Shown piece by piece: positions 52,901-64,000 of a stretch of 64,000 bases of DNA. The notes beneath the pieces were generated by a model. It ran no database searches and was not told the DNA's origin. It saw only the letters and a program-made list of their open reading frames with translations. Numbering within the stretch: position 1 is the stretch's first letter; each line of letters opens with the position of its first letter. The position numbers were made by a program, and so were the translations under genes. The DNA lies in contig NZ_JAENHP010000010.1 of assembly GCF_016834655.1 (NCBI RefSeq), positions 248,001-312,000 of the forward strand, read 5' to 3'. Source of the stretch: Paractinoplanes ovalisporus (GTDB lineage: Bacteria > Actinomycetota > Actinomycetes > Mycobacteriales > Micromonosporaceae).

Positions 52901-55900
52901 ACCCGACGACCTGTGGCGGCTCGTCGCCGACGGGGTGGATGCCATCGGCGACTTTCCCGCCGACCGTGGCTGGGCGGGCCGCGGCCGCGGCGGATTCCTG
53001 TACGACGCCGCCGAGTTCGACGCCGAACTGTTCGGGATCAGCCCGCGCGAGGCCGCTGCCATGGACCCGCAGCAGCGTCTGCTTCTGGAGCTGTCCTGGG
53101 AGGTCTTCGAGCGCGCCGGTCGCCCCCCGGAGAGCGGGGCCGGCGTGTTCTTCGGGGTGAGCCCGCTCGGGTACGGGCCGGCACTCGACGAGCCGGCCGA
53201 GGGCACCGAGGGGCACCGGCTGACCGGCACCACGCCCAGTGTGGCGTCGGGCCGGGTGGCGTACGCGCTCGGACTGCACGGCCCGGCGCTGACGGTCGAC
53301 ACCGCCTGCTCGTCGTCGTTGGTGGCCGTGCATCTCGCGGTCGAGTCGCTGCGCCGCGGCGAGTGCTCGGCCGCGCTGGCCGGCGGCGCCGCGGTGATGG
53401 CCACACCCGGCATGTTCGTCGAGTTCGCCCGGCAGGGTGGTCTGGCCGCCGACGGACGGTGCAAACCGTTCGCAGCGGCGGCCGACGGGACGAGCTGGTC
53501 CGAGGGCGCGGGCGTTCTGCTGCTGGAGCGGCTGAGCGACGCGCGGCGGCTCGGGCATCCGGTTCTGGCCGTGGTGCGCGGTTCGGCGGTCAACCAGGAC
53601 GGCGCGTCCAACGGTCTCAGCGCCCCGAGCGGTGCGGCCCAGCAACGGGTCATCCGGGCCGCCCTCGACGCGGCCGGGCTGTCACCGGCGGACGTGGACG
53701 CGGTGGAGGCGCACGGGACGGGGACGACGCTCGGAGACCCGATCGAGGCCCAGGCGATTATTTCCGCGTACGGGGAAAGGGATCGCCCCCTCTGGCTCGG
53801 GTCGGTGAAGTCGAACCTCGGGCACACGCAGGCCGCGGCGGGCGTCGCCGGTCTGATCAAAATGGTCGAGGCGATGCGGCACGGGCTGTTGCCGCGCACC
53901 CTGCACGTCGACCGGCCGACGCCGCATGTGGACTGGTCGGCCGGATCGGTGCGGCTGCTGGCCGACGCCGTGCCGTGGAAGTCCGGCCGGCCGCGCCGGG
54001 CGGGCGTCTCCTCGTTCGGCATCAGCGGCACCAACGCCCACCTGATCGTCGAGGGTGTCACCGAGGAGGCGGTCACCGCGGCCGAGCCGAGCGGCCCGCC
54101 GGACGTGCCGTGGATCGTCTCCGGTGCCGGCCCGCAAGCCGTCGCCGCCATGGCCGGGAAACTCGACGCGCTGCCGTCCGGGACCCGCCGGGTGGATGTG
54201 GCCTACACGCTGGCGACCGGCCGGGCGGCCCTGGATTACCGGACGGTGGTCGGTCAGGACGTGATCCGCCGGGCGGGTGACGGCCGGGTGGTGTTCGTTT
54301 TTCCGGGTCAGGGTTCGCAGTGGACCGGGATGGGTCTGGAGCTCTGGGATTCCTCGCCGGTGTTTGCGGAGTCGATGCAGGCGTGCGAGGAGGCGTTGAG
54401 GCCGCATACGGGTTGGTCACTGCGCGAAATCCTGGCGGGCCCGCTCGATGAGGTTGATGTGGTGCAGCCGGCGTTGTTCGCGGTGATGGTGTCGTTGGCG
54501 GCGTTGTGGCGTTCGTACGGTGTCGAACCTGCGGCGGTGGTTGGTCATTCGCAGGGGGAGATCGCGGCCGCGTATGTGGCGGGTGCCTTGTCTTTGGAGG
54601 ACGCCGCGCGGGTGGTGGCGTTGCGGAGTAGGGCTTTGCGGTCGATCGCGGGCCGGGGTGGGATGGTGGCGGTTCCGTTCGCCGACGTCGACCCGGGCGG
54701 CCTTTCGATCGCAGCCGTGAACGGCCCGGACTCGACGGTGCTCGCCGGCGACGTGGAGGCGGTGGAACGTTTCCTGACGGTGGAGCCGCGGGCGCGTCGG
54801 ATCGCGGTGGATTATGCGTCGCATTCGCCGCAGGTGGAGGCGGTGCGTGAGGAGGTTCTGGCGGCGCTGGCCGGGGTTGAGCCGCGGGAGCCGACGGTGC
54901 CGTTCCTGTCGACCGTAGCTAAGGGTGTGCCGTTGGATGCGGCGTACTGGTATCGGAATCTGCGGGAGACGGTACGGTTCGCTGATGCGGTCGCGGATGC
55001 GCCTGGTGTTCTGCTTGAGGTGAGCCCGCATCCGGTCCTGGGTCTCGAGTTGGGCACGCTGCGCCGGGATCAGGGTGACATCTTCGGGGCGGTGGCTGAG
55101 GCGTGGACGTACGGGGCGACCGTCGACTGGGCCGCGGTCTACGCGGGCCGTGACGCGCGCCGGGTCGATCTCCCCACCTACCCGTTCCAACGAAGTCGAT
55201 ACTGGCTGACCCCTCGCCGTGGCGAGGGCCCCGACCGCGCGGCGCACCCGCTGCTCGACACCACGATCGACCTTCCCGACGGCGGCCGGGTCTGCTCCGC
55301 CCGCCTCTCCACCGACGACCACCCCTGGCTCACCGACCACGCCGTGCTCGGCACCGTGCTGCTCCCCGGTACGGCGCTGCTCGAACTGGTGCTGCACGCG
55401 GCCCAGGGTGACCACATCGCCGAGCTGGCCCTCGAATCGCCCCTGCGGCTGTCGCCGGGCACACCGGCACACCTGCGGATCACCGTGGCCGCCGACGACA
55501 ACGGCCGCCGCGCGGTCACCGTCCACTCCCGGCCGTCCGGCGACGGGCCCTGGACCCGCAACGCCCAGGGGTCCGTGTCGGCCGGTTCCGGTCGCACACC
55601 ACCGGAACCGCTCACCACCTGGCCGCCGCCGGGCGCCGTCCCCCTCGACCTCGACGACCGGTACGAGACTCTGGCGGCCGCCGGATTCGGCTACGGACCG
55701 GCCTTCCGGACGCTGCGCGCCGTGTGGCGGCGCGGCGACGACCTGTACGCCGAGGTCCAACTGGCCGCCGACCGGCCACCCGGGACGTACTCCCCGCACC
55801 CGGCCCTGCTCGACGGCGCTCTGCACGCTCTCGGCCTCGGCCCGTTCCCGGCCGACGGCGGCACCTGGCTCCCGTTCGCCTGGTCGGATGTCACCCGGCA

Positions 55901-58900
55901 CAGCGACGCCCCCGCCACCGGGCTGCGGGTGCGGATCACCCCGGCCGGCTCGGACACGGTGACCCTGACGGTCTTCGACGCCGCCGGCACACCGGTGCTG
56001 AGCGCCGGGTCGATGCGGGCCCGCCCGGTCACGGCGGCCCAGCTCGGCGTCGACCCGGGTGCCCTCTTCGAGGTGCGGTGGACCGACACGCCGGAGGGCG
56101 CGACGACCGTACCGGAAAAGGGTTTTGCCGAGATCGATCCGCTCGCGGGTGACGGGCCGGTGGCGACGGCCCACGCGGCCGTCCGGGAAGCGTTGCGTGT
56201 GGCGAAGGAGCACCTGGCCACCGACAGCGGACGGCTGGTGGTGATCACCCGGGGTGCGGTTGCCGCCGCCGACCGGGACGAGGTGCCCGGACTGGCCGCG
56301 GCCGGGGTGTGGGGTCTGATCCGCTCGGCACAGAACGAGAACCCGGACCGGTTCGTGCTCCTCGACCTGGAACCGGGTGCCGCCGTGCCGGACGCGATCC
56401 CGGACGGCCACAACCAGCTGGCGATCCGGGCCGGGGCGGTGCTCGCTCCCCGGCTGGTCCCGGCGACGCCGGCGCCGGGCGCCACACCGGTCGGCCTCGA
56501 TCCGGACGGCACGGTGCTGATCACCGGCGCCACCGGCACACTCGCCCGCCTCGTGGCCCGCCACCTGGTCACCACCCGCGGGATCCGCCGTTTCCTGCTG
56601 CTCAGCCGCACCCCGGCCACCACGCTCGCCGCCGAGCTGACCGCGCTCGGGGCGGAAGCCACCGTCCGCACGCTGGACGTGGCCGACCGGAAGGCTTTGC
56701 GGGCCGCGCTGGCCGGGCACCAGCTGACCGCCGTGGCCCACCTGGCCGGTGTCCTCGACGACGGCGTGATCGGCTCCCTCACCGGCGAACGGCTCGACCG
56801 GGTGCTGCGGCCGAAGGTCGACGCCGCCGTGCACCTGCACGAGTTGACCGCCGGCACCGACCTGCGGGCCTTCTGGCTGTTCTCCTCGGTGCTCGGGTTC
56901 ACCGGCGGACCGGGGCAGGCCGCCTACGCCGCCGCCAACACCTTCCTCGACGCGCTGGCCCAGCACCGCCGCGCCGCCGGACTCCCCGCCCTGTCCCTGG
57001 CCTGGGGACTGTGGGCCGAGCGCAGCGGCCTGACCGGTCAGCTGAGCGAGCTCGACCTGCGCCGCCTGGCCCGCAACGGCCTGGTACCGCTCACCACCGA
57101 GCAGGGCCTGTCCCTGTTCGACCGGGCCTGCACGCTGGACACCGCGCTGGCCGTACCAGCCCGCCTCGAACCGGCCACGCCGGCCCGGCGGCCGCCGTCA
57201 CGCCTGGCCGGGCTGCCCGCGGCCGAGCGCCGTGAAGCCCTCCGTGACCTGGTGCGCCGGGCGGCCGCCACCGTGCTCGGCCACCCGGCCGACCATCCGA
57301 TCGACGCCGACCGGCCGTTCAAGGCGCTCGGCTTCGAGTCGCTGACCGTGCTGGAGCTGCGCAACCGGCTCGCCGACGCGACCGGGCTCCGGCTGCCGGC
57401 CACACTGGTCTTCGACCACCCCACCACGGCCGTGCTGGCCGACCACCTGAACGATCTGTACGCGGACAAACGGCCGTCCGCCCCAGCGGTTCCGGCCCCG
57501 GCCCCGGCCGGCCACGAGCCGATCGCCGTCGTAGCAATGGGTTGCCGCTATCCCGGCGGCGTGCGGTCGCCCGAGGATCTGTGGCGGCTCGTCTCGGCCC
57601 GCGGCGACGCCATCTCCTCGTTCCCCGCCGACCGGGGCTGGGCCCGTGACGGCGTCGGTGGCTTCCTTTACGACGTGGCCGATTTCGACGCCGAGCTGTT
57701 CGGGATCAGCCCCCGCGAAGCGACCGCGATGGACCCGCAGCAGCGGCTCATGCTGGAACTGACGTGGGAGACCTTCGAACGGGCCGGCCTCGACCCCCGA
57801 TCGGTGCGGGGCGAACCGGTCGGCGTCTTCACCGGGGCGATGTACCACGACTACGCCGGCCGGTTCACCACCGCACCGGAGGGCTACGAGGGGCACCTGC
57901 TGACCGGCAACACGGGAAGCGTGATGTCGGGACGGGTGGCCTACACGTTCGGCCTGCACGGGCCCGCGCTGACGGTCGACACGGCCTGCTCGTCGTCGCT
58001 GGTGGCGGTGCACCTGGCGGTCGAGTCGCTGCGCCGCGGCGAGTGCTCGATGGCCCTGGCCGGCGGCGTCACGGTGATGGCCACACCCACCACCTTCGCC
58101 GAGTTCGCCCGGCAGGGTGGTCTGGCCGCCGACGGGCGGTGCAAGCCGTTCGCGGCCGCGGCCGACGGCACGGGATGGTCCGAGGGCGCCGGGGTCCTGC
58201 TGCTCGAACGGCTGAGCGACGCCCGGCGGCACGGGCACCCGGTGCTCGCGGTGGTGCGGGGTACGGCCGTCAACCAGGACGGCACGTCCAACGGCCTCAG
58301 CGCGCCCAGCGGCCTGGCCCAGCAACGAGTCATCCGGGCCGCGCTGGCCGACGCCGGGCTGCGGCCCACCGACGTCGACGTGGTCGAGGCGCACGGCACC
58401 GGCACCACGCTGGGCGACCCGATCGAGGCCCAGGCCCTGATCGCGACCTACGGCGCGGACCGTGAACGGCCGTTGTGGCTCGGCTCGGTCAAATCGAACA
58501 TCGGGCACACCCAGGCCGCGTCCGGGGTGGCGGGCCTCATCAAGATGGTCGAGGCGATGCGGCACGAAGAGCTGCCGCCGACCCTGCACGTCGACCGGCC
58601 CACCCCGCACGTCGACTGGCCGGCCGGCGCGGTGACCCTGCTGACCGAGGCCGCGTCGTGGCCATCCGGGGAACACCCGCGCCGGGCCGGGGTGTCGGCG
58701 TTCGGCATCAGCGGCACCAACGCCCACGTCATCGTCGAGGACGTCGAACCGCGGCCGGCCGGCACCCCGGCCCGCCCCGCCACACCGGTCCCGTGGCCAC
58801 TCTCCGGCCACCGGCCCGAGGCGCTGCTCGGGCAGGCCGCGCGCCTGCGGTCGTTCCTCGCGTCGGCGCCACCCGCGCGTCCGGCCGACATCGGGGCGGC

Positions 58901-61900
58901 GCTGGCCGCCCGAACCGGGTTCGACCACCGGGCGGTTGCCGGGGGCGAGGAAGCCCTGGCCGCGCTCGCGGCCGGCCGTGAACACCCCGACCTGGTACGC
59001 GGTACCGCCACCACCCCGGCCCGGCCGGTGTTCGTGTTCCCGGGTCAGGGCTCGCAGTGGACCGGGATGGGTCTGGAGCTGTGGGATTCCTCGCCGGTGT
59101 TTGCGGAGTCGATGCAGGCGTGCGAGGAGGCGTTGAGGCCGTTCACGGGTTGGTCGTTGCGGGAGGTTCTGGCGGGCCCGCTCGACGAGGTTGATGTGGT
59201 GCAGCCGGCGTTGTTCGCGGTGATGGTGTCGTTGGCGGCGTTGTGGCGTTCCTACGGTGTCGAGCCGTCGGCTGTCATCGGTCATTCGCAGGGGGAGATC
59301 GCCGCTGCGTATGTGGCGGGTGCTCTCACCCTGGAGGACGCCGCGCGGGTGGTGGCGTTGCGGAGTAAGGCTTTGCGGTCGATCGCGGGCCGGGGCGGAA
59401 TGGTGGCGGTTCCGTTCGCCGATGTCGACCCGGGCGAGTTGTCGATCGCGGCGTTGAACGGGCCGGACTCGACGGTCCTGTCGGGTGAAACGGTTGCGGT
59501 GGAACGTTTCCTGGCCGCGGAGCCTAGGGCGCGTCGGATCGCGGTGGATTATGCGTCGCATTCGCCGCAGGTGGAGGCGGTGCGTGAGGAGGTTCTGGCG
59601 GCGCTGGCCGGGGTTGAGCCGCGGGAGCCGACGGTGCCGTTCCTGTCGACCGTAGCTAAGGGTGTGCCGTTGGATGCGGCGTACTGGTATCGGAATCTGC
59701 GGGAGACGGTCCGGTTCGCTGATGCGGTCGCGGATGCGCCTGGTGTTCTGCTCGAGGTGAGTCCGCATCCGGTCCTGGGTCTCGGTTTGGGGACGTTGCG
59801 CCGGGACCAGGGTGACCTCACGCGGGCGCTGGCCGAGGCCTGGACCCACGGCCTGCCCGTCGACTGGACAGCCGTCCACGGCCCGCACGCACCGGCGCCG
59901 GTCGACCTTCCCACCTACGCGTTCCAACGCCGCCGCTACTGGCTGGACGCACCCGCGCCACCCCCGGCCGGCGGCCCGGCGAGCTACCGGATCGCCTGGC
60001 ACCCGGCCACCCTGCCCGAAGGCGCCCTGCACGGCACCTGGTTGCTGGTCACTCCGGACGGCACTGACCACCCCGACCTCGCCGCGGCGCTGACCCGGCA
60101 CGGCGCCGACGTGCGTCAGGTCTCCGCCGGCGACCTGTCCGGCGTCGGCCCCGTCGCCGGTGTCCTGTCGCTGCTCGGTTACGACGACACCCCGCATCCG
60201 GACCACCCCGAGGTACCCGCCGGCCTGACCGCCACCCTCGCCCTGACCCAGGCCCTCGGAGACGCCGGGATCACCGCACCGCTGTGGCTGGCGACCCGGG
60301 GCGCGGTGTCGGCCGGCGCCGGCGACCCGCCCCCGGCGCCGCGGCCGGCTCTGATCTGGGGGCTGGGCCGGGTCATCGGCCTCGAGCACGGCGACCGCTG
60401 GGGCGGCCTGGTCGACCTTCCGGAAACCGTCGACGACGTGGCGGCCGCCCGGCTGGCCGCGGTCCTGGCCGGGCCGGACGGCGAGGACCAGGTCGCCATT
60501 CGCGCCGACGGCGTCTTTCTGCGCCGGCTCGTGCCCGCACCGGCGGATCCGCACCCGGCCGGATCGTGGCAGCCGTCCGGAACCGTGCTGATCACCGGCG
60601 GTACGGGTGCGCTCGGCGCGCACGTCGCCCGGTGGGCCGCCCGCAACGGAGCCGAGCATCTGGTGCTGCTCAGCCGCCGGGGACCGGACGCGCCCGGCGC
60701 CGACCGGCTCCGTGAGGAGCTGACCGGGCTCGGTGCCCGGGTCACCGTCACCGCCGGTGACGCCGGCGACCGTGACCAGCTCGAAGCGGTCATCACCGAG
60801 CACCCGCCGACGGCCGTCGTGCACACCGCCGCGGCGCTGGACGACGCCGTGGTGCAGCGGCTGCGCCCCGACCAACTCGCGACCGCGCTGCACGCCAAGG
60901 CCACGGCCGCCGCCAACCTGGACGAGCTCACCCGGCACCTCGATCTGCGGGCGTTCGTGTTGTTCTCCTCGATCGCCGGCACCCTCGGGGTGCCGGGCCA
61001 GGGCGGCTACGCCCCGGCGAACGCCTTCCTCGACGCGCTGGCCGAGCGCCGCCGGGCCGCCGGCCGGCCTGCCACCTCCATCGCCTGGGGCGCCTGGGCC
61101 GGCGCCGGCATGGCCGCTGCGGCCGCCGTCGAAGACCTGTTACGCCGGCACGGCCTGCCGCCGACGCCGCCGGAGGTGGCCCTGGCCGGAATGCACCGGG
61201 CCGTCGACTCGGGCGCCGCCACCCTGGCCGTCATGGACGTCGACTGGGACCGGCTCCACCTGGCCTTCACCGCGTCTCGGGCGCGGCCGCTGCTGCACGC
61301 CGTGCCGGAGGTGCGCGCCATCCGGGCCGCCGAGTCCCGCCGGGCCGTCCACGAACCGCATCAGCTGTCCGCCGGGCCGCCGGCGGAGCGGCAGCGGGCG
61401 CTGCTGGCCCTGGTTCGCGAGCAGGTGGCGGTCACCCTCGGGCACACCGACCCCGGGTCCGTACGGGCGGATCGTGCGTTCAAGGACCTCGGGCTCGACT
61501 CTCTGACCGGAGTGGAGATCCGGAACCGGCTCGCCGCCGCGACCGGGTTGCGCCTGCCCGCGACGGTGGTCTTCGACGAGCCGACCCCGGCCGCGCTGGC
61601 CCGGCGGCTCGGCGCGGAACTGTTCGGCGGTGAGGCCTCGCCCGCAGCTCCGGCCGTCGCGGCCGCCGACGGCGACCCGATCGTGCTGGTCGCCACGAGC
61701 TGCCGCTTCCCCGGCGGCATCAACACTCCCGAAGACCTGTGGCGTACGGTCCGGGACGGCGTCGACACGGTCGGCCCGTTCCCGGCCGATCGCGGCTGGA
61801 GCGACGACCACCAGAACCCTTCGTACGCCCGCAAGGGTGCCTTCCTGCACGACGCGGCCGGGTTCGACGCCGCGTTCTTCGGGATCAGCCCGCGCGAGGC

Positions 61901-64000
61901 CCTCGTCATGGACCCGCAGCAGCGTCTGCTCCTGGAGATCGCGTGGGAGGCGGTCGAACGGGCCGGCATCGATCCGTCCTCGCTGCGCGGCAGCCGCACC
62001 GGCGTCTTTGCCGGCACCAACGGCCAGGACTACCCGGCCCTGCTGGCCGGAGCACCGGACGCCACCGACAGCGGGGAGGGGTATCTGGTCACCGGCAGCG
62101 CGGCGAGCGTCTTCTCCGGGCGCATCGCGTACGCCCTGGGCCTGGAGGGCCCGGCCCTCACCGTCGACACCGCCTGCTCGTCGGCGCTGGTCGCCCTCCA
62201 TCTGGCCGCGCAGGCGCTGCGGCGCGGCGAATGTGACCTGGCCCTGGCCGGTGCGGTCACCGTCATGTCCACACCGGTCCTATTCGCCGAGTTCAGCCGT
62301 CAACGGGGGCTCGCCGCCGACGGCCGGTGCAAACCCTTCGCCGCGGCCGCCGACGGGACCGGCTGGGGCGAGGGCGCCGGCATGGTTGTCCTCGAACGGC
62401 TCTCCGACGCGCGCCGTCACGGGCATCCGGTGCTGGCCGTGCTGCGCGGCAGCGCGGTCAACCAGGACGGCGCCAGCAACGGGCTGACCGCCCCCAACGG
62501 CCCGGCCCAGCAACGTGTCATCCGGCTGGCGCTGGCCGACGCGGGATGGCGCCCCGGTGCGGTCGACGCGGTCGAGGCACACGGCACCGGCACCCGGCTG
62601 GGCGACCCGATCGAGGCTCAGGCACTGCTGGCGACGTACGGCCAGGACCGGGAGCGGCCGCTCTGGCTCGGCTCGGTGAAGTCGAACCTGGCCCACACCC
62701 AGGCCGCCGCCGGTGCCGCCGGGCTGATCAAGATGGTGGAGGCGCTGCGGCACGGAGTCCTGCCGGCCACGCTGCACGTGGATGCGCCGACCCCGCAGGT
62801 GGACTGGTCGGCCGGGGCGGTGCGGCTGCTGACCGAGCCGGTGCCGTGGCAGCCGGTCGACGGGGAGCCGCGCCGATTCGGGATCTCCGCGTTCGGCATC
62901 AGCGGAACCAACGCCCACGCCGTGTTCGAAGCCCCACCGACCGTCGCCCCGGACCCGGCGGGGACCGATTCCGGGGCACTGCCGTTCCTGCTGGCCGGGC
63001 ACAGCGCGGAAGCTCTGCGGGCCCAGGCCCGGCGTCTGGCCGTGGCCCTGCGCGAGGACACCGGCGCCCGCGACCTCGACGTGGCCTTTTCGCTCGCCAC
63101 CGGCCGGGCCGCGCTTGATCATCGGGCTGTTGTGGTCGCCGAGGGCCGCGACGACCTGCTGCGCGGGCTCGACGCCCTGGCCGCGGGGCGACCGGCCGCC
63201 CACGTCGGCACGGGCGTGCCCGGCAGCACCGGAGACGGCTTGGCCTACCTGTTCACCGGCCAGGGAAGCCAGCGCGCCGGCATGGGAGCGGGCCTGCGGG
63301 CGGCGTTCCCGGCCTACGCCCGGGCGTTGGACGCGGTCGCTGACCGGCTCGACCGGCACCTCGACCGGCCGCTGCGCGACATCCTCGACGACCCGGCCGC
63401 GCTCGAACGGACCGACTACGCCCAGGCGGCCCTCTTCGCGGTCGAGGTGGCCCAGTTCCGGCTGCTGGAGAGCTGGGGCATCCGGCCGGTCCGGCTGGCC
63501 GGGCACTCCATCGGTGAGATCGCCGCCGCGCACGTCGCCGGCGTCCTGGACCTCGGCGACGCGGCCACCCTGGTAACCGCCCGGGGGAGGCTCATGCAGG
63601 CGGTGCCGCGCCCCGGGACGATGGCCGCGATCGAGGCCACCGCCGGCGAACTGCAGCCGATGCTCGACGGCCATGAGACAACGGTTGCCCTCGCCGCGGT
63701 CAACGCGCCCCGGGCCTGCGTGATCTCCGGCGACCCGGACCAGGTCGACCGGATCGCCGCCCACTTCCGCGACCGGGGCCGCCGGACCCGCACCCTCCGG
63801 ACCGGCCACGCGTTCCACGCTCCGCACCTGGACGGCATGCTGGCCGAGTTCCGGACGGTGGTCGAGACCCTCACCCTCGCGCCACCGCGGATCCCCATTG
63901 TCTCCACGGTCACCGGCGAACCCCTGACCGACGCCGACGCCCGCGACCCCGGCTACTGGACCCGGCAGGTCCGCGAACCGGTGCGGTTCCTCGACGCCAT
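49956..64000 (+). CDS. Type I modular PKS, 3'-truncated: KSQ-AT-ACP / KS-AT-DH-KR-ACP / KS-AT-KR-ACP / KS-AT...
   Basis: One frame runs from the ATG at 49956 (GGGGGAG eight bases upstream) to the window end, about 4681 codons. Frame was checked at each KS, AT1, the DH and the last bases. Loading (res 6-949): KS with DTGQSSSLV, Gln for the active Cys (codon 50448), AT with GHSIGE and HAFHS (malonyl), ACP GLDSL. Module 1 (965-2500): [13 protein letters not shown] with GHSQGE and YASH (methylmalonyl), DH with [11 protein letters not shown] and [11 protein letters not shown] with LDD (B-type), ACP GFESL. Module 2 (2521-3885): KS, AT methylmalonyl, KR with TGGTGALG and LDD, ACP GLDSL. Module 3 (3907-): [13 protein letters not shown] with HAFH (malonyl). 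Predicted start: acetyl from malonyl decarboxylation, then a 2-methyl-2-enoyl unit, then a 2-methyl-3-hydroxy unit. Later steps lie outside. Confidence 0.96.
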   Translation, partial: MDPVTDIAVIGISCRLPRARNPEALWGLLRDGRSVLGPVPADRWPDRDRGVGVGGFLEDVGHFDPAFFGITPREAAVMDPQQRLALELGWEALEDAGVPPGQLAGTSAGVFLGAASNDYALLADRQGRSGITAHSFLGQQRTMIANRLSYALRLRGPSLTVDTGQSSSLVAVHLACDSLRRGESSVAIAGGVSLTLTVETALAVAHTGALSPDGASRAFDAAANGFVRGEGGALVVLKPLGAARADGDIIVAVIRGSAVNNDGGGAGLTVPEARAQEEVIRLACARAGADPSELRYVELHGTGTRRGDPIEAAALAAVTGGRPPGSPLLVGSVKTNVGHLEAAAGVTGLIKVALALRHGELPPSLNFTAERPDTPLAEWNLRVLTERTAWERPFLAGVSSFGIGGTNCHVVVAPAPPPVTDAPAPPMTAAPWIVSARTPEALRDQARNLLSGLEDMPDATLTDVGHGLATTRTAFAERAAVVGTDRAGMAAGLTALAEGRTAPGVVRGRPAEGGLGLLFTGQGAQRPGMTAELYATFPVYAAALDEIAARFDALTGGTLLREIMAGDGLDRTEVTQPALFAVEVALYRLVRSWGLRPARLLGHSIGEIVAAHVAGVLSLDDACTLVEARGRLMGELPPGGAMTAVQATEEEVAELLDGEAGPVSIAAVNGPSAVVVSGARDAVARVAESLRRHGHRTRDLPVSHAFHSPLLEPMLERFAEVARSLTYSRPGIPVVGGHTGAPVREFTADYWVRQAREAVRFAAGVEDLHAAGVTHLLELGPDGVLAAMARECLAGREVTVVPLLRRARPDAESVAAALATLHVAGAEVDWAAYFAPFRPRPVRLPTYAFQRERYWLGEAAPAVRAAGPAAVPAPTADLAGLVRAEVAGALGSADPAAVDVHRTFRGLGLDSLMLVELASRLSTATGLALTTADLFDHPTPHRLITHLTAAPPAADEPPRPSEAGEPIAVVAMACRYPGGVASPDDLWRLVADGVDAIGDFPADRGWAGRGRGGFLYDAAEFDAELFGISPREAAAMDPQQRLLLELSWEVFERAGRPPESGAGVFFGVSPLGYGPALDEPAEGTEGHRLTGTTPSVASGRVAYALGLHGPALTVDTACSSSLVAVHLAVESLRRGECSAALAGGAAVMATPGMFVEFARQGGLAADGRCKPFAAAADGTSWSEGAGVLLLERLSDARRLGHPVLAVVRGSAVNQDGASNGLSAPSGAAQQRVIRAALDAAGLSPADVDAVEAHGTGTTLGDPIEAQAIISAYGERDRPLWLGSVKSNLGHTQAAAGVAGLIKMVEAMRHGLLPRTLHVDRPTPHVDWSAGSVRLLADAVPWKSGRPRRAGVSSFGISGTNAHLIVEGVTEEAVTAAEPSGPPDVPWIVSGAGPQAVAAMAGKLDALPSGTRRVDVAYTLATGRAALDYRTVVGQDVIRRAGDGRVVFVFPGQGSQWTGMGLELWDSSPVFAESMQACEEALRPHTGWSLREILAGPLDEVDVVQPALFAVMVSLAALWRSYGVEPAAVVGHSQGEIAAAYVAGALSLEDAARVVALRSRALRSIAGRGGMVAVPFADVDPGGLSIAAVNGPDSTVLAGDVEAVERFLTVEPRARRIAVDYASHSPQVEAVREEVLAALAGVEPREPTVPFLSTVAKGVPLDAAYWYRNLRETVRFADAVADAPGVLLEVSPHPVLGLELGTLRRDQGDIFGAVAEAWTYGATVDWAAVYAGRDARRVDLPTYPFQRSRYWLTPRRGEGPDRAAHPLLDTTIDLPDGGRVCSARLSTDDHPWLTDHAVLGTVLLPGTALLELVLHAAQGDHIAELALESPLRLSPGTPAHLRITVAADDNGRRAVTVHSRPSGDGPWTRNAQGSVSAGSGRTPPEPLTTWPPPGAVPLDLDDRYETLAAAGFGYGPAFRTLRAVWRRGDDLYAEVQLAADRPPGTYSPHPALLDGALHALGLGPFPADGGTWLPFAWSDVTRHSDAPATGLRVRITPAGSDTVTLTVFDAAGTPVLSAGSMRARPVTAAQLGVDPGALFEVRWTDTPEGATTVPEKGFAEIDPLAGDGPVATAHAAVREALRVAKEHLATDSGRLVVITRGAVAAADRDEVPGLAAAGVWGLIRSAQNENPDRFVLLDLEPGAAVPDAIPDGHNQLAIRAGAVLAPRLVPATPAPGATPVGLDPDGTVLITGATGTLARLVARHLVTTRGIRRFLLLSRTPATTLAAELTALGAEATVRTLDVADRKALRAALAGHQLTAVAHLAGVLDDGVIGSLTGERLDRVLRPKVDAAVHLHELTAGTDLRAFWLFSSVLGFTGGPGQAAYAAANTFLDALAQHRRAAGLPALSLAWGLWAERSGLTGQLSELDLRRLARNGLVPLTTEQGLSLFDRACTLDTALAVPARLEPATPARRPPSRLAGLPAAERREALRDLVRRAAATVLGHPADHPIDADRPFKALGFESLTVLELRNRLADATGLRLPATLVFDHPTTAVLADHLNDLYADKRPSAPAVPAPAPAGHEPIAVVAMGCRYPGGVRSPEDLWRLVSARGDAISSFPADRGWARDGVGGFLYDVADFDAELFGISPREATAMDPQQRLMLELTWETFERAGLDPRSVRGEPVGVFTGAMYHDYAGRFTTAPEGYEGHLLTGNTGSVMSGRVAYTFGLHGPALTVDTACSSSLVAVHLAVESLRRGECSMALAGGVTVMATPTTFAEFARQGGLAADGRCKPFAAAADGTGWSEGAGVLLLERLSDARRHGHPVLAVVRGTAVNQDGTSNGLSAPSGLAQQRVIRAALADAGLRPTDVDVVEAHGTGTTLGDPIEAQALIATYGADRERPLWLGSVKSNIGHTQAASGVAGLIKMVEAMRHEELPPTLHVDRPTPHVDWPAGAVTLLTEAASWPSGEHPRRAGVSAFGISGTNAHVIVEDVEPRPAGTPARPATPVPWPLSGHRPEALLGQAARLRSFLASAPPARPADIGAALAARTGFDHRAVAGGEEALAALAAGREHPDLVRGTATTPARPVFVFPGQGSQWTGMGLELWDSSPVFAESMQACEEALRPFTGWSLREVLAGPLDEVDVVQPALFAVMVSLAALWRSYGVEPSAVIGHSQGEIAAAYVAGALTLEDAARVVALRSKALRSIAGRGGMVAVPFADVDPGELSIAALNGPDSTVLSGETVAVERFLAAEPRARRIAVDYASHSPQVEAVREEVLAALAGVEPREPTVPFLSTVAKGVPLDAAYWYRNLRETVRFADAVADAPGVLLEVSPHPVLGLGLGTLRRDQGDLTRALAEAWTHGLPVDWTAVHGPHAPAPVDLPTYAFQRRRYWLDAPAPPPAGGPASYRIAWHPATLPEGALHGTWLLVTPDGTDHPDLAAALTRHGADVRQVSAGDLSGVGPVAGVLSLLGYDDTPHPDHPEVPAGLTATLALTQALGDAGITAPLWLATRGAVSAGAGDPPPAPRPALIWGLGRVIGLEHGDRWGGLVDLPETVDDVAAARLAAVLAGPDGEDQVAIRADGVFLRRLVPAPADPHPAGSWQPSGTVLITGGTGALGAHVARWAARNGAEHLVLLSRRGPDAPGADRLREELTGLGARVTVTAGDAGDRDQLEAVITEHPPTAVVHTAAALDDAVVQRLRPDQLATALHAKATAAANLDELTRHLDLRAFVLFSSIAGTLGVPGQGGYAPANAFLDALAERRRAAGRPATSIAWGAWAGAGMAAAAAVEDLLRRHGLPPTPPEVALAGMHRAVDSGAATLAVMDVDWDRLHLAFTASRARPLLHAVPEVRAIRAAESRRAVHEPHQLSAGPPAERQRALLALVREQVAVTLGHTDPGSVRADRAFKDLGLDSLTGVEIRNRLAAATGLRLPATVVFDEPTPAALARRLGAELFGGEASPAAPAVAAADGDPIVLVATSCRFPGGINTPEDLWRTVRDGVDTVGPFPADRGWSDDHQNPSYARKGAFLHDAAGFDAAFFGISPREALVMDPQQRLLLEIAWEAVERAGIDPSSLRGSRTGVFAGTNGQDYPALLAGAPDATDSGEGYLVTGSAASVFSGRIAYALGLEGPALTVDTACSSALVALHLAAQALRRGECDLALAGAVTVMSTPVLFAEFSRQRGLAADGRCKPFAAAADGTGWGEGAGMVVLERLSDARRHGHPVLAVLRGSAVNQDGASNGLTAPNGPAQQRVIRLALADAGWRPGAVDAVEAHGTGTRLGDPIEAQALLATYGQDRERPLWLGSVKSNLAHTQAAAGAAGLIKMVEALRHGVLPATLHVDAPTPQVDWSAGAVRLLTEPVPWQPVDGEPRRFGISAFGISGTNAHAVFEAPPTVAPDPAGTDSGALPFLLAGHSAEALRAQARRLAVALREDTGARDLDVAFSLATGRAALDHRAVVVAEGRDDLLRGLDALAAGRPAAHVGTGVPGSTGDGLAYLFTGQGSQRAGMGAGLRAAFPAYARALDAVADRLDRHLDRPLRDILDDPAALERTDYAQAALFAVEVAQFRLLESWGIRPVRLAGHSIGEIAAAHVAGVLDLGDAATLVTARGRLMQAVPRPGTMAAIEATAGELQPMLDGHETTVALAAVNAPRACVISGDPDQVDRIAAHFRDRGRRTRTLRTGHAFHAPHLDGMLAEFRTVVETLTLAPPRIPIVSTVTGEPLTDADARDPGYWTRQVREPVRFLDA
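54298..55080 (+). repeat. Copy 1 of near-identical AT-domain DNA in the PKS
   Basis: Encodes the methylmalonyl AT of PKS module 1. It pairs with 59035-59817 at an offset of 4737 bases. A core of 184 bases (54790-54973) is identical in the two copies and the remainder differs at scattered positions. Codon choice inside (many TTG, GTG, GCG and TCG, GAT, TAT, CGT) differs from the flanking C-ending style. Confidence 0.9.
59035..59817 (+). repeat. Copy 2 of near-identical AT-domain DNA in the PKS
   Basis: Encodes the methylmalonyl AT of PKS module 2. The identical core is 59527-59710. The match fades at both domain edges, while the linked KS, KR and ACP regions of the two modules are much less alike at DNA level. 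This fits gene conversion or domain exchange confined to the AT. Confidence 0.9.

Noticed and set aside
49956-64000. Suspected frameshift in the PKS because many short frames overlap it
   Set aside because: Codon phase was followed from the ATG and agrees at each KS, AT1, the DH and the last bases, so a single frame explains all domains.

Overview
The window is 64 kb of very GC-rich DNA with long, tightly packed modular megasynthase genes, GTG/TTG starts and ATGA-type gene overlaps. This is typical of a filamentous actinomycete (Streptomyces/Actinoplanes/Micromonospora type). I cannot name the genus from the sequence. Almost everything visible is specialised metabolism. No rRNA, tRNA, insertion sequence or CRISPR array was recognised, and no gene-free stretch exceeds about 250 bp.

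Region 1 (1-36.7 kb) is the core of a lipopeptide NRPS cluster. It holds the C-terminal part of one NRPS (C-A-T-E, Phe-type pocket), a DrrA/DrrB-type ABC exporter, a convergent luciferase-like flavin monooxygenase, a terminating NRPS (C-A-T-C-A-T-E-C-A-T-TE), a P450, a four-module initiating NRPS with an N-terminal starter C domain (Cs-A-T-C-A-T-C-A-T-C-A-T-E), a second P450 on the minus strand and a small membrane protein coupled to it. Subunit order deduced from domain types is 20730-34832, then the partial 1-4389 protein, then 7642-19374. Predicted product: acyl-Thr-X-X-D-X-[at least one residue]-D-Phe-Gly-D-(Tyr/Phe-like)-Asn, released and probably cyclised by the TE.

Region 2 (36.9-46.1 kb) is an apparent eleven-gene operon: ACP, two catalytic ketosynthases, a ketosynthase-like protein with Cys replaced by Glu, an alpha/beta hydrolase, a double-hotdog protein, a second ketosynthase-like protein with Cys replaced by Arg, a tandem FabA/FabZ-like dehydratase, a FabG-like ketoreductase, a DsbA/HCCA-isomerase-like protein and MbtH. 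It ends at a strong terminator. It looks like a highly reducing type II PKS of the kind that makes polyene or cinnamoyl-lipid acyl groups, and would supply the acyl chain loaded by the starter C domain. The phytoene-desaturase-like enzyme usual in cinnamoyl-lipid pathways is not in the window.

Region 3 (46.2-49.8 kb) is a short transition zone: a 101-residue LysR-type DNA-binding fragment, an FMN-dependent alpha-hydroxy-acid oxidase (hydroxymandelate-oxidase-like), a YbaK/ProX-type deacylase and a GT1 glycosyltransferase.

Region 4 (49.96 kb to the window end) is one uninterrupted reading frame of a type I modular PKS, open at the right edge. It has a KSQ loading module, then KS-AT(mm)-DH-KR-ACP, KS-AT(mm)-KR-ACP and KS-AT(m)-. 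It is either a second cluster abutting the lipopeptide cluster or part of a hybrid superstructure. The two methylmalonyl AT domains share near-identical DNA, a sign of recent internal conversion.
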